Source: Branchiostoma lanceolatum (Eukaryota > Chordata > Leptocardii > Amphioxiformes > Branchiostomatidae). From it: a stretch of DNA of 64,000 nucleotides. This document shows, in pieces, positions 44,285 to 60,768 of the stretch (the stretch's first letter is position 1; each line of letters begins with the position of its first letter). The notes below the pieces were generated by a model. That model saw only the letters and a program-made list of their open reading frames with translations. It was not told the origin of the DNA and searched no databases. A program made the position numbers and the translations under genes. The stretch covers positions 22,105,769 through 22,169,768 of the forward strand of contig NC_089727.1 of the NCBI RefSeq assembly GCF_035083965.1, written 5' to 3'.

Positions 44285-47200
44285 TCAACGATTGAGACGG
44301 ATGTACCCCCCTGCCTCCTGCCAAGTGTACCCAAGTTTCTTATGTATGTTCCTCGAAACCTCGTTGATGTCCTGAATTAAAAGGAACGGCAAGTATCCAT
44401 TCTCTAGACAGACCCTGATCAGTTGTCTTGAAGCGAGTTGAAAATAACCCTTTCCTCTGTGATCCGGTAAGGTGTAGCCAACCCCCAGTGGACCGTAATA
44501 ATTCATCAGGATCCATGACAAGGGTTTGCCATCTGGATCATACACACAGGCCGAGGGGAAAGTGCTGATCTGGTAGTTCAAGAATTCCTCAGCTGCAGGA
44601 GTGCCTCCAAATTTCCAGGTCTTACATGCAAGCTCAGGCTATGCTCAGGTTTGAGATGGTCACCTTGTCGCCAGTCCAAGGGAGTCGGAGGAATGTATTG
44701 TTAACCAAACCGATGTCCCATGGATAGTTACCGGGCTTTTTTGTAACTTTTTGAACGTTAGCTGCCTATCATTATATTATGAAGAATTAGATTGTTATCA
44801 AAATAATAAGAATATACAGCCGGAAGTAGGGGCGACATCGACTTCCCGCAACCTTTGACACATCGCTGACGTCACAAGTGAATGCAACTCACATGTCGAG
44901 AGCTATTGGTCAGAAAGTTTATTAATTTACATTGAGTGCATTCATAGTTGGAGAACAAGCTAATTTTATCTTATCAAGTCAAATGAAATTTCCTGCTAAT
45001 AATGCTAGTATCATTTTCATGTAATAGCTATTAAAGTATAACCACGCACGTGCTCATTTTCTCCAGACCGGGACATGTTTTGTGCAGGTAGTATGCTGTG
45101 TCACAGGGATCCTCAGCTGTGGGATCTTCAGTAGGGTATGGCACATGGACACCTTTTTTTCTGCAGGAGTTCTCTTAGTATGGACAAACCACTGAGAGGA
45201 AATGCTGGAAGATTAAGCGATATCAAATCTAAAAAAAAAATATACAATGTTCGCGGTTGTTTTATGTTCGCGGTTTTCCCGGCGACCGTTTGACTGCGAA
45301 CTTAAAACCACCGCAAACATTTCTGTCCAATACTGTAGCAGAATGTGACTATAGCGCTGCCGCAAACTTAAAACCGCCGCGAACATCCCATTTTCGCTTT
45401 AGCGCGAAATAAAATCAACGCGAACTTAAATGCAGCTACAGTCTTCTAATACAAACCTGCAATGCTTGCTTTGCACAGGGTTTTTGAGACTTTTAAGATA
45501 TGTTTCAATCATTATCAAGGCTATAACAATTAAAAAAGCAATAATTAAGAAAGGGGAATTCCTCCCCATTATAAGCCATTCAATAATTTAGAATCCTACC
45601 AACTAGAAATAGCGTCAGAATCTAACCGGAAACAAGATGGAGAGTTTCTGGCGTCGAAACCCAAATTGGCGGCGCCCACAGACACCAATAAATTTCGTAA
45701 TAGTTATGAGTCGTAAACAATATTGCATTTATCCAAACCTAATGATTAAAATCGAAAATTTCTTCTTGAATTTTGTTGAAACTTTTGTATGTAAACCCAC
45801 AGTTTGACGAAAGGCGAAAAGGTAAGATGAAATTATCGAAATTACCCCGTAACAGAAGTGGTCTGGTCCAGTGCACAGAGGTTTACGTTGATAATTGCCT
45901 AAGTCCATCCTCACTGGTCCAGTGAACATATGTGTCATTCTAATTTAGAAATAGAAATGTATGAATTAAATCATGCCATTATCCATTCATTTAATATTCT
46001 CGACAGAAAATACTGTATTCTTCAGCTCATGCTGACCTTCTATTTTCTACTACCAGTTGATACAGATTGTTATGATAGGTGTCACCCCCGACACCGGCAG
46101 AGAATGGTATTGCCCAGAACACATTGGGAGGGGGGGATAGAGCCCTGGGCTGGGAGATGTCGGGAGTCAAACCGGGAGTTGGGCAGAGACAGAGGCCCAA
46201 GCGGGGTCTCTTTCCTGTCAGTGTAATAAAATGTAGTTTATAGAAATCATTGCGTGTTAGTCTGATGGTAAAAGAACCTCTATTTCTAATAATGGCGTTG
46301 TCGGCTTGAGGTCGCAGAACACAGTATTTCTCCGCCACCCGCGGTCGACGCGGGTACAAAATGTAGTGCGGCCCAAACTCTTGATCTAGACTAGGTAGAA
46401 AGCTGCATGTGAGAGGCATCCATGTGTAAACTGTGCTGTGTGGTGTAGAAATATGTCGGCTTTTAGACTGTAAGATTTGGATAGTTGACCTTTTCCGCTT
46501 TGCGTATAAATGCGCCATCTTGTGCAACCGCCTCACTGGGTCAGTCGGCTGCAGTTTCAGTGACCTCTCGCCAAGCGCTGTTTCAAAGTGGGCGTGAGGA
46601 GCCGATACGCCGACATAATTTTTTTTGTTCTTTTAGTTATTTGTAGTTTGTTCCCTAAACTCAAACACATTCGTTTTTTCGTATTTCTAAAGTGCACAGC
46701 ACTTAAGTTTTTACGCGTCGAAGCCAGTCACCTTGTTGCCCTTAACTATAGAAATCCTCTTAGTCCGAAAACTGTGTTCTGCTACCTTGACTTCAGCGAC
46801 ACCAGGTACGATCTCGCGGAAACGTGCTCAACCAGGAAGACTGGACAGACCTTGTGTTTGGCTTGAAGATCAGATATGGAGGCTACACTGTTTGTTTTTT
46901 TGCATTCCATGTTAACCCGACTTCATGGCGTAACACACCAGGCTTATACTAAACAGTACACGCTGCATATTTGATCCACGTTTAAAAGTGTAAAAAAAAC
47001 AAAAAAAACACCGGGGGGACCGCCTATGCCTCAAAATGGCCTAAACAGGGCTATGTGACTGTAGGGTGACTGTGAAAGCCAAACCATCCCCACTCCGAGT
47101 ACAGAGCCTGTCCTACACATACATGTCAGCCACAGCCCCTTCTGGTCTCCTTGGAAATGTAACTGAGACTTTAAGAAAAAGGACCAAATACCTTTATGAA

Positions 47201-47311
47201 ATTAGGCACAGAAGCGTCTTCCTCGTTATTAGTCCACAGCACGGCTGTGTATTCCGGCCACCTGTCCACTTCGAATGTCATCTCCCAGGGGATTTTACCA
47301 TCCAGGTAATG
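44285..47311 (-). pseudogene. Glycine N-acyltransferase-like (GLYAT family, GNAT fold), possibly broken
   Basis: Phase-consistent exons are 47192-47311 (WEMTFEVDRWPEYTAVLW), 45887-45939 (NDTYVHWTSEDGLRQLS) and 45153-45191 (GLSILRELLQKK). The last exon ends at 44285 and has TWKFGGTPAAEEFLNYQ, ACVYDPDGKPLSWILMNYYG, YTLPDHRGKGYFQLASRQLI and HKKLGYTW. The LP-x-HRGKGY block is the acyl-CoA-binding motif of GNAT enzymes, and the order matches GLYAT proteins, which conjugate acyl groups to glycine or glutamine, usually in mitochondria. Upstream of TWKFGG, around 44635-44700, the homologous reading jumps frame (LKPEH then ELACKTWKFGG), which suggests small indels or an unrecognised junction. The 5' end was not found. 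Confidence 0.55.
45240..45440. repeat. Dispersed repeat with CCGCAAAC/GCGAAC inverted motifs
   Basis: The stretch carries GTTCGCGGTTTTCCCGGCGA, GCGAACTTAAAACCACCGC, CCGCAAACTTAAAACCGCCG and GCGCGAAATAAAATCAACGC, ending CTACAGT. Relatives lie at 39955-40055 and 20670-20740. It fits a MITE and lies in an intron of the GLYAT-like gene. Confidence 0.55.
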
Positions 47312-48084
47312 CTGAGCTGTGTAGTACAACCGTGGTGACAAAAAGTAATTCGGAATATGCTTAGTATTAGAATTGTTGCACAGTAGGGTGCATTGTGTGA
47401 TTTAACTTAAGACTTGCTTGAACATTTTGCTCAGGAATACTCCTGTTTTCTGCTAGGAAGGAAAGACAAATGTGTATCGTTAATATCTGGACAAAATTTG
47501 TGACCTTTTGCTATGTCGCGCCCTATTACTGGCCCCTAAACGAAATAGCCATGTTTTCTTTTTAGCTTATCTGACACATTATCATTTAGCTCAGAATGTG
47601 AATAGAAGACACATGCCAGGCGCAGGTACCACAGCATTTCACCGTAGAGGGGCAAAATGTATCACCATAGATGGCATACCTATATGATTCCTACAGACAT
47701 ATTATAGGTTACACACCCCAGCCTCACTTTAGTGCATGACCCCCAGCTGACCCCGGGAAATTCAAAATGGCCGCCGTAACTGGAAAGAGGTCCTTTGAAA
47801 TCCTTTTGTCATTTCACTCTCCTAGCTACATGTATCGCTTTTTACAATGCATTGATTGACCTCCTGCTATTTCTACCTATACAAACCTAAAACATCCAGC
47901 TTTGCAGTGGGGGTAAAGACTTGAGGTTTGAAATGTAGCAAATAGTGTTTTAAAATGATTATTCTAAAAGGCTTAACCATGTGTTGCAATTGAAGGTTCA
48001 GCCCCCTAACAAGGATTTATCACTTGCATTCGCAAGAGGTACTCTTCAAGCAGAGGACGGGTTCCGGTAGTTTTTTACGTGTTG

Positions 48085-48205
48085 TTAGGCGTTTTTGTCG
48101 AGCTTTCTACTTTTCGATTTTTTTTAGTTTCTATTTATAGAGATTTTTGTCTCTCTTTATAGAGAAAAAAAATGAAAAAGTCGAAAGCTCGACAAAAACG
48201 CCTAA
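48085..48205. repeat. 121-bp hairpin
   Basis: TTAGGCGTTTTTGTCGAGCT and its continuation (TTC-ACTTTTCGATTTTTTTT) pair with AAAAAAAATGAAAAAGTCGA and AAGCTCGACAAAAACGCCTAA. The loop is around GAGATTTTTGTCTC. No ORF is present. Confidence 0.75.
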
Positions 48206-48554
48206 AAACACGGAGAGTACGCGAGAGGGGCCACCTGGCGTATGTCTGTCGTGTCCTGGATTGACTCTTACGGGCTCAAACCAGGTACAGGCTGGTTCTC
48301 ATTGCCTTATCGGGCAGCTATGTTTCCCCTCCTGGTGACGAGCTTATTGGCTTTTCAGTCCAAACTGAAATCAACCAAGGGCTCACTCCAGTCATGATAT
48401 GCCATAAAAGCCCGGCAGCTACAGGGAGTTCCACGGGGCCTGTCAAAAAGTGCAAATAATAATAAACCATAAACTGCCTTGCGGGCCCCCATTTTCCAAT
48501 CGTGACCTTACCTTTGAACTAGTTATCTCCTTTAAAAAATGAGATATTTTTTTG

Positions 48555-48557
<3 letters not shown>

Positions 48558-48622
<65 letters not shown>
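48558..48622. repeat. (GT)n microsatellite
   Basis: An uninterrupted GT run of about 32 units is followed by ATAACTCAAGAACTTCTGGA, a sequence motif that recurs at 54495 and 57605 in diverged form. Confidence 0.95.
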
Positions 48623-48623
<1 letters not shown>

Positions 48624-49625
48624 GAGTTTCCGGAGTTTTGTATTCAGCATAACTCAAGAACTTCTGGATGGATTATAATGACATTTCGTATGTAGGTAGG
48701 TGCGGGGAAGTAATAATCTCTGAGTTGCAAAATTTGTCAGAACACATTTTTACATCAATTTAAAAAAAAATATTTCTGACGAAACTTCAATTCAATGCAA
48801 AAAAACAAACAAACAAACCTTTTTCCGTCAGGGAGGACAGGAAAGATGTCGACATAGTACATCCGGTCCCACATTTTGCAGTAGAGCTTCCATTTTTAGA
48901 TTCAAAATATAAACGATAATGTTATGAAGGGAGGAACATTAATCCTTCGGTCCCATGTAAGGGGGGGGGGGGGTCTCGAGTACAATAAAGGGGAAGGGCA
49001 AGCGAAAAATCTCCTTGACTTGGAAATTTTCTGGACCAAACAACCGATGAGAAAAAACAAACCCTACTTTGGAGTATTGCGAAATATAGGGAGATTTTCC
49101 ACAATCGACAAAACAAAGTAATTTATACTGAAAACTGCGTTTATTTCTGGTACAATCACTTACATGCATATCATCAATATTAAGCACTTACTGAACAGTG
49201 GATTTTCCATTGTCAATACTATTCAAAACTGCGTTTATTTCTTGTATTATCAGTTACATGCATGGCATCAATATCAACACTCGTGTTATAAACAATACAT
49301 ATATAAATGGTTTATTTAAATGATGGACATATACAGAAATTAAAACGGCATTGCAGTCGATGTTACCTTCTTGAATCAAGCGCAGTTACTCTAACCAGAT
49401 GCACTACTTCACTTATTTAGCGTCTGTCTCAACTGTTGTCTTTCTTAAAACCTGTCGATGGTCCAGGGAATTACACATTTATTCATGTATATTTCTACAA
49501 AAATGCAGATTCTTAACGGGTTTGCTCAATAGTGAGGCTATAGTTGACGATGCACTTCTAGGCATCGAACTATGGAGATTATCATTCTAGGAGTATGCTA
49601 GCACATCCAGTATCGTGTTGTCATG

Positions 49626-52572
<2,947 letters not shown>

Positions 52573-53689
52573 CTTGAGCGCTCGTTTAAGCAATTAGGAT
52601 GACTCGCAGTGACCTTCTGACACACTGTACTATTTCTGGTCCTGTGTACGCTGTTTGGCGTTCTGTGGAACAGAGAAAGGGAGTGGTTGACACAACTCTA
52701 GCATACATGGCTCAGAGCAAGGTCACAGTCATTCTCTAGTGTACTCCGTGTGCTATTTTTGGCTCAGGGCAAGGTCACGGTAATTCTCCTGAAAATTAAA
52801 GACATGCCTGGTCTCCCTGACTAAAAACGGTAATTCTCTAACAACGTATGCAGGAGAATTAACCTTTTTAGTAAGGGAGCTCAGACATGTGTTTACTTTT
52901 CAAATCTAGTGCTTCCTTTCGTTCAAACCACTCTAGCGGTTTAGAAAACAGGAGTCGACACCCGGCTTTGAAAAAAAAAAGGCAACTAGATATGTTTAGC
53001 TGTCCAGTGGATGAAAGTTTTGGGACATTGAAATACTGATTAGTGTATTTGAAGCCTGTTTTTGTTCCTTTTTTTTGTACATGATCTAACTGACGTCTCT
53101 TCAGCTACTCCCTCCCCGACATTGGCCCTCACATGTGTTCAGGAATAACGAACTTTCCCCGTACTACGGTAGTGTTTAAGGACTATAGCGTGCTAATAAA
53201 CTGTCCCCTTCTTTTATCTCGTCACATTATCATATACATGGACAATTAATGAATGAATCTTGGCTTCTTAGATTTGTTAAACCAATGAGCTTATGCATGG
53301 CGATTCATATGGCGTCTGTACAAAAGCTTCTTGCTGCACCCCCATCCCCACATCCCTTCCAGGAGTAACTAACACCCTTTACGAGAGTCACACTGGACAT
53401 ATGGAAATGCAAAGAGGTGATTTAGCGTCACGGCGGGGTCTTTATACGATTTTGATTCCGTAGAGAGGAATTTTCGGGCAGGCTGTGACAGAACCAACCA
53501 CAGCCGTAAGAATCTAAGACAACACTTTCCGAAACAAGACAGCCTAACTTTGGAGGACACATGCATGACTACTCCACGAATGCACTCACTATATGCAATC
53601 GTACGACGATCGTACAACATATATGAACGGGGACTTATTTTGGAGAGTCCAACAACTGAAATATTGCAGAGACAGACGGCTGTACTCAC

Positions 53690-53823
53690 CAGAGCTTGGC
53701 GTCCCTGAAAATGTCCCGGGATAAACCGTTATGGTGGGCCATGGAAGGGGGTCAAGGTCAGTCGGAAGGGACGCAAAAAGGGATTCCATGTTCGAGGATG
53801 CTAAAGGGGCTTGCAAGCGCACC
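53690..53823 (-). other. Candidate exon (unlinked)
   Basis: After an acceptor (GGTATTTTTACAG) the frame reads RLQAPLASSNMESLFASLPT, DLDPLPWPTITVYPGTFSG, then TPSS with a consensus donor, GTGAGT. It begins and ends in a consistent phase. It lies upstream of the first coding exon of the LRR gene on the same strand, and could be an exon of another gene or an upstream exon. No family is recognised. Confidence 0.3.
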
Positions 53824-53936
53824 CTGTAAAAATACCCTGCTACTGAAACAGCGAGTAAACATGCTGTTATGTGCAACTACAAGGGTCAATGCTGCCTAAG
53901 ATTTCTGAACCCAACTGGCGTGATGCCAACAACAGC

Positions 53937-56045
53937 GGTGCCAAAGAATTCATAAGAACTTTACGGAATTCATACAAGTTTTACGGAATACATACGAAAT
54001 ATTACGTGAAACAAACAAATTTTATGGAATACATACGATCCATTACGAGAAACATACCATCCTTAGCACCCAATCTAGCTTTGTCTGTTTTCTAGTTGGT
54101 CTAAACCTACATTAGTGCAGCTTGAGATTTTTGGGAGTTTAGCAGGATGGGGCACGCCATTATTACCTTCGCCGAGAAGGTTATGCAGAGGGTAGCGTTT
54201 GTGGGTTTGTGTGTAGAGGACCAGCTTAACTCGAGAATGCCTTGATGGATTGTCTTGGTATTTGGTATGTTGGTAGCTTTTTATGAGACCTAAAAACGAT
54301 TAGATTTTGGGCCCCCTAGCGGCTTCTTACGGTACTGCAGTGGAACTTCCTGTTTTGATATCTCGTGTTCCGGACATGCTATGGTCCTGATTTTTGAGTG
54401 GTAGATAGCTCTTTGGACAGAGAGTAAGTGGTGTGGGTTTGGGCCCCCTAGCGGCTTTTTTTGGAAATGCAGGAGCAGGTTTGGCGTCTGACTTTGAAAG
54501 CGAATAACTCAAGAAAGGCTTGATGGATGGTAATGAGTTTTGGTAAGTTGATAGCTTGAGTTATGATGTACATGATTAGATACTTATTATGGAAATCAGT
54601 ATCTAATTTGCATAATTAATGAGGAAAGTTTATACATCCGCCAAATTCCATGATAGGACTCTGAAACATGTGACATATGTAACTGAGGAAGAGAGAAATA
54701 TCAATTGATATGAACTATGATAATGAAGACCTCATTTGCATAATTAATGAGAAAATACTATAATAAGATGGCCTTGATAAATGGTCATGATTTTTGGTAT
54801 GTGGATAGCTTGTGTGATGCTTAGTATGATTGGACGACAATTATGCAAATCAGATACCAATTTGCATAATTAATGAGGCTACTTTAAAAATCCGCTTTGT
54901 TCCATGACATGACCCTTCAAATTGTAACTGAGGAAGAGAGGCATGTTGATAGATAGAACATATGCAAATGTGGTCCTAATTTGCATACTTAATGAGTAAC
55001 TTCTATAATTCCACACTGGCAAATGACGGCAATTTCATACATTTAATCCTTTTTTGTGGCATGTGAATGTGAACATCGTTGAATCAAATTATGCTAAGAC
55101 TATACTGTCATCATAAACGAAAACATTGTTCTACATCTGCTTGGAGATACGATGTAACAAGCTAACGTGTGTCAAACACAACCTTTTTTAAAAGCACCAA
55201 GTCTTGTTCCTTTGGTGTAGCAAGATCCTGGACTGAGTACAAGGGTATTTCTTACAAAAGAAATCAATCTATGTATGAGAAACTTGAGAAAATTTCAATT
55301 AACCTTCTTGATCCCTGCACAGGACCAGTTGCAGCTGTTTTTTTTAATGTCTGTCACCACAGCTGGTTCCTGTCTGTGTATCTGACTGTCACCGCGCGCG
55401 GTAAGATAGAATTTCATTTGCCCCTGGAAGCCCAGTCAGGGTAGCAAGCAACACAATAGCAATAGCAGACTTGTGTTGCAGACTTGGTTCACACTGCCAG
55501 AACCGCGTTTGGGAAAGAGTACAGTTTATAGATCTACGGGCTGTCTTGTTTCGTCTGGACGCCTTTTGGGGTGATAGAAAAGCAGAATCAACAATTGCAA
55601 GGTAGGTCTACTGTGTTAAGACAATCAACTGGTATGATTTATGATTGATGAGAAACACTCCTAATACGTCAGTCATAAAGGTTAAAATCATTTGGCGAAG
55701 GTATGAGGTCGTGGAACTCTAGTTAAGCTCTAAAAAGTCAAGATAACCTACGAAGAACTGGTTAACCCAAGTCCGCCATATTGGATTTGGCGGTCATGCC
55801 ACGTGACTCAACGAATAGTAAGGATCGTATGATTCCTAGTAATGAACCGTATGAATTCCGTAAAACTCGTATGTTTCCTAGTAATGAATCGTATGTAATC
55901 CGCAAAACTCGTATGAATTCCGTAAAATTCGTATGTATCTGCGAAATCGATCGTATGCAATTTGAAAAAAAAATAAATAAAATAAAATATGTATTCCGTA
56001 AAATTCGTATGAATTCCGTAAAATTCGTATGAATACTTTGGCACC
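53937..56045. mobile_element. 2.1-kb element with inverted ends made of ACGGAATTCATACGA units
   Basis: The left end GGTGCCAAAGAATTCATAAG with two or three ACGGAAT(T/A)CATAC units is inverted at 55810-56045, where CGTATGAATTCCGTAAAATT units end in CTTTGGCACC. No transposase ORF is seen. The interior contains a semi-tandem array (54600-55000) in which TTTGCATAATTAATGAG recurs at 54607, 54735, 54861 and 54979. Confidence 0.65.
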
Positions 56046-56147
56046 CCTGAACAAGGTACAGGCCCTAGTGTGGAGTATCGGGAAGTATTAGTGTGACTTT
56101 CCACTATGGACAAGACATAGCAAACTTAATTTCAACTTATTACATTT

Positions 56148-57562
56148 GCCGAAAAGGTTATATTTATGTTTCGCCAACGAAACATATTGTTTTTGTCAGG
56201 TTTCTTCTCTTTCTTCTCCTTCTTCTCCTTCTCCTTCTTCTCCTGTCAAATCTTCAAATCGCTTCTTCTCGGTCGTCCGTCGACCAAATAAGCTGAAATT
56301 TGGTATGCAGGTAGAGTACGTGTATACCGCTAGACCCCTTTAAAAATTTTTTGATATAAGTTTTTAAAATGATTTTATGGAGGATTTTTGGTCATTTTCA
56401 GGCAAAAGTCGCACATGATGGCCTCCAGTGCCGTGGTGTTGAAAGCTGAGGACCTGAAATTTGGTTTAGTTGTGCATTGGATATTTACCCAAAGGACCCC
56501 ATTATTTCTTTGGCCATACACTACTTCAAAATGATTTATTTTGCAATTTTTTGATGCAATTTTTGGTTATTTTCTGTCGGGGCCAGCAAGAACTAGGTCA
56601 TACTGTAACATAAGCCCTCCTACACTTCCCCTGATCTGGGACTTTAAATCAAGCAGATGTCAGGGGGTACCTCTACTAATGGTATTACAGAAAGTTATAT
56701 GTACCTTATGTTACATGGTACGGATGTTATATTTGAGATGTAGGTACCTATAGGAAAGGTGACTACACCTGACAATTACTTATGCTAATGAGGACCTAAT
56801 TCGCATAATGTATGCATAAAGTTGTATGTCCCTTACCGTAAATGCTGCGGATGTCATCTTTGAGATGTAGGTACCTTTAAGAAAGGCGAACACACCAGGC
56901 CATAAATAATGCTAATGAGGACCTACTTTGCATAATCGATGCATGAAGTTGTATGTCCCTTACCGTAAAAGCTGCGGATGTCATCTTTGAGATGTAGGTA
57001 CCGTTAGCAAAGGTGATCACACCTGGCCATTAATTATGCTAATGAGGACCTCATTTGCATAATGCATGGATAAACTTGTATTTCCCTTATCGTGACAGCT
57101 GCAGATGTCATCTTTAAGATGTAGGTACCATTAGGAAAGGTGAATGCACCTGGCCAAAAATTATGCTAATGAGGACCTCATTTGCATAACTTATGCAGAA
57201 ACTTGTATTTCCCTTACCGTACAAGCTGCAGATGTCATATTTGAGATGTAGGTAGCTTTAGGAAAGGTGCACACGCCTGGCCATGACATATGCTAATGAG
57301 GACCTCACTTGCATAATTTATGCATGATGTTGTATTCTCCTTACTGTAAAAGCTGCGGATGTCATCTTGAACATGTAGGTACATGTAGGAAAGGTGAAAG
57401 CACCTGGACATAACTTATGCTCATGAGGACCTCATTTACATAAATTATGCAGAAACTTGGATTTGCCCAGGAGTTATTTTGGGACAGCCCACTTCTTGCA
57501 TGAGGAGTATGGGCGAAACATCCTGAATTTGCTCTTAAAGCAAATGACGGCCAGTCTAGTTT
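56148..57562. mobile_element. Dispersed non-autonomous repeat, copy 2, carrying a satellite
   Basis: It shares ordered blocks with 41262-42046, including the closing ATTTGCCCAGGAGTTATTTT, ACAGCCCACTTCTTGCAT and GCAAATGACGGCC-GTCTAGTT. Between the blocks a 127-bp tandem array is inserted or expanded. Confidence 0.6.
56640..57470. repeat. 127-bp tandem satellite, about 6.5 copies
   Basis: GATGTAGGTAC recurs at 56737, 56864, 56991, 57118, 57245 and (as CATGTAGGTAC) 57372, each exactly 127 bases apart. Each unit also has GCTAATGAGGACCTCATTTG and TTGCATAAT-TATGCA. Units differ by several substitutions, but the period does not change. Confidence 0.92.
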
Positions 57563-58079
57563 CGTCAGCGTTCGTGTGTGTATGTGTGTGGGTCCTTTTG
57601 TAAAAACGATAACTCAAAAATGCCTAGATAGATTTCTTGATACTTGGTATGTTGGGAAGTCTTCTTGAGACCTCGAAACAATTAGATTCTGGGCCCACTA
57701 GCGACTTTTCAGCGACCACTGTCGCCTTCTTCAGGATCAATAATGACTTATCACTCGCGAGAGTTACAAGCACGTGACTTTATTGACACGTTTCTTTACG
57801 GAGCAATTGGCCATATGTACCAGGAAGTTGAACTTTGTCGGTATGGTCCGGAGAGTCAATGTGGATGTGTTGAGAGGCTTCCGACGAATGCGATCTGGGC
57901 GTTTGTGTTTAAGGAATCACGTGTCCAATGTTTGGCGATTTTATTTCCGCTGTGAATCGGATCCAACGGCCCCTTCATAAGACTCTTACCTAACCGAGAA
58001 CACTGTTGCGAATTATGAAGTTTTATATCATTAGTAGTGTACCAAAAACTTGTGGCGAATGCTCTGGGTACCCATGGCG

Positions 58080-58290
58080 AAAGATAACATGGTTGGGAGT
58101 CGTTTGGGAGCAAGGTAGACTATTGTTGGGAGATGGTCGGCGCGGCAGGCTACTGGTCGGCTGCGCCAGCCGAATGTCTTCAGATGTTAAAAGTATTTGG
58201 CTGTGGACGGGATGTCTGGAGTAGGTTAGGTGGTACTTGGCTAGTAGTTAGAGTAGGTCAGCAGTGGTCGGCCGCCGGGTGTATCGAAGA
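58080..58290. repeat. Diverged relative of the GCCGAAC foldback
   Basis: GGTCGGCTGCGCCAGCCGAATG, followed by an A/T-rich gap and TTGGCTGTGGACGGGATGTCTGG, mirrors 3040-3120 of the element in the large gene. Only one arm is recognisable. Confidence 0.5.
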
Positions 58291-58777
58291 TAGTGCTCCG
58301 GTTATGCTTCAGTTCCATTTCAAATCCGGGGCCTGACCGGACTGTCTGCGAAAAAGAAAAATGCATATCAAAAACAATACACATTATATGGTTAGGAGTA
58401 TAATTTTGTTTCCGTTTTTTTTCTTCTTTTTTTATGTCAAATTGTTTGTTCCAGCAAGCTGCCCGGCCGGGCCCAAACTTGCAAATGAGACCAAAGCATA
58501 ACAAAAACAAAGCCAGTCATGTCCTCCCTGCAAAATAGCAAATACATGCATTGAATTCCAAAACGAAATATTTTGGGAAATTTCGTATAGATATGTCGCA
58601 GTTAAACGAAGCAAAGTCAAAGAAGAAGATGTTAGAATAAATGAAGAATCTACCATTCAGTAGCCGATACTCTGTGTCTTTATTCATTTGTTTAACCCTC
58701 CTGACCAGGGGGATTTCATAATAAAGTCACTTTTTCTACAAGAAAGGCTTCATGGGATATTAATCATATTTCCTCAC

Positions 58778-60689
58778 GGGTTAATATCGGTTTCGGTAAA
58801 AAAATGTCTAGCAGCAGCTGCAATTGTACAAAACAATCATGTGTCACTTTCTCAGATCTCTCAAAGATGTTTACCAAACCTTCAATAACAGGTTCGGATG
58901 TCAAATCTTCCTCACAGGCACAAAACACATCACTGTTCAACATAACAAAAAGACTTAGAAATGTCTCCAAGAACATGACTTGCCAGCTTGGAACTAGAAT
59001 AGCCTTAACGGGATTTATAATGTCGTTCAAGAAGCTTTCATGTTGGAAGGAGAAATGCAAGGAGTTAACTTCATCAATGTGTGTTTGTGCAAACATCCAT
59101 ACTTTGCGAAGGTCCCCTAACGGGAAGGCGACACCTGTGTTACGATCAGGGTCGTTGCGTCAGGTTTAACAGCACCCTCAGCCAGGTCAGCCGTATCCTA
59201 CACCCTCGGGCTTTCACCTAGCAGTGGGTCCTTTTTCTGAGGGTAAAGCATTCCATTTTCTTCGCCTTTCTGTTCATCTATGTTTTGTCAAGCCGTGAAA
59301 CTCAGAGAAAAGACCGATAAGTGCAGCTAATCATCACAGAGGAGGGACTATTGAACGCCGTTGTACTCCAGAATCACCAGGATATGGACGACAAAATATC
59401 TTCCTCCTCCATAGTCGTCGCCATTCTTTAAAGTAAGTTTGGTTCCTCTTGGAACAATAAACGTTGGAAGACTGTTGTTGCTTGCTATGAGCTCACGTTT
59501 AGGTGCTATTTTCTCACATAAAGGACATGTTGTAGAATAAATTAGATTTAGAAAGGCATAAAGTGTGGCCTTTTCTTCTAAGCAATCAACAACGGTTCAT
59601 TGACTGTGATTTTCTTTTTATTCTTAAGTACTGACGAATGAATTCTTACGTGAATGTAGTCGGAGTTTTGTACACGTCTGTTGGAACCAAAGAAAGGAAT
59701 TGGGAGCTATATTGTAACTGAAACGCGAGCTGGTTCTATGTTGTGGATTCTTGTTCAATGTCGTATTTATACAATTAAAAGGTTTACATAGTTCTGCTCT
59801 CTGTGACGGTCGACATTGTTACGCCTGAATAGATATGTTTCCCACGGCGGTCGGTCACTAACTTAAAGGTAAAGTCCCAATCACTAAGGGGGTATCGGGT
59901 TACCTGAGGCCCCGCGGGCTACCGATACAGGGGAACCTGTGAATCTGTTCAAATGCCATAGATAGTTTTAAAACGATTCTCTCGAATAAATGAAAGCTCT
60001 GAATATTTCATGGAGGTCCTGGTTATGAGGTCTCCAAACTCTTGTTACATTCTGTCTGACCCTTCCCTCTTCCCTCACGACCCCTGTGAAAATCTATCTC
60101 CAAGCAGATCTAACGGTTGCAAAGACCATATCAAAGTGGCAAAAGGACTTTTTATACGGTTGGATACGGTCTTCACAACCGTTAGATCTGCTTGGAGATT
60201 AGTAAAAAGCGGCCTGTAGGCCGGTTTGAGCTTCTTCTGAATGAATCATTGTTCAAACAATTAAACAAGTTAATGTGTTGTTGTGTGACGCCGGCTCGAT
60301 GACAGTAATTATGATAATAATCCTAAAGTTGCCTGGCGACAGGTTTGTTTTGTGGATGCTGTGTTGGAAAACAGATAACTGTGTTATATGTAAAGTACAG
60401 ACAGTGTTCGCAGCTTTTCATTGAGATTTCATGTATGTATGTATGTATGCATGTGTGTGTGTGTGTGTGTGTGCGTTTGTGTGTATCTCCGTTGCCCGTG
60501 TTGCCATGGCAACGGGTTTCTGCCAGACATATTTCACAAAATTCGCTAATTTTGGTGTAACTAATGTAGTTTTCAGGTTTTATTGGTAAACCACACATAT
60601 TTTCTTACATCGATTACGTCATATCTAATAATAACTTTCATGATTTAATAACATGAGAGAGAGAGAAAGAGAGAGAAAGAAAGAAAGAG

Positions 60690-60768
<79 letters not shown>

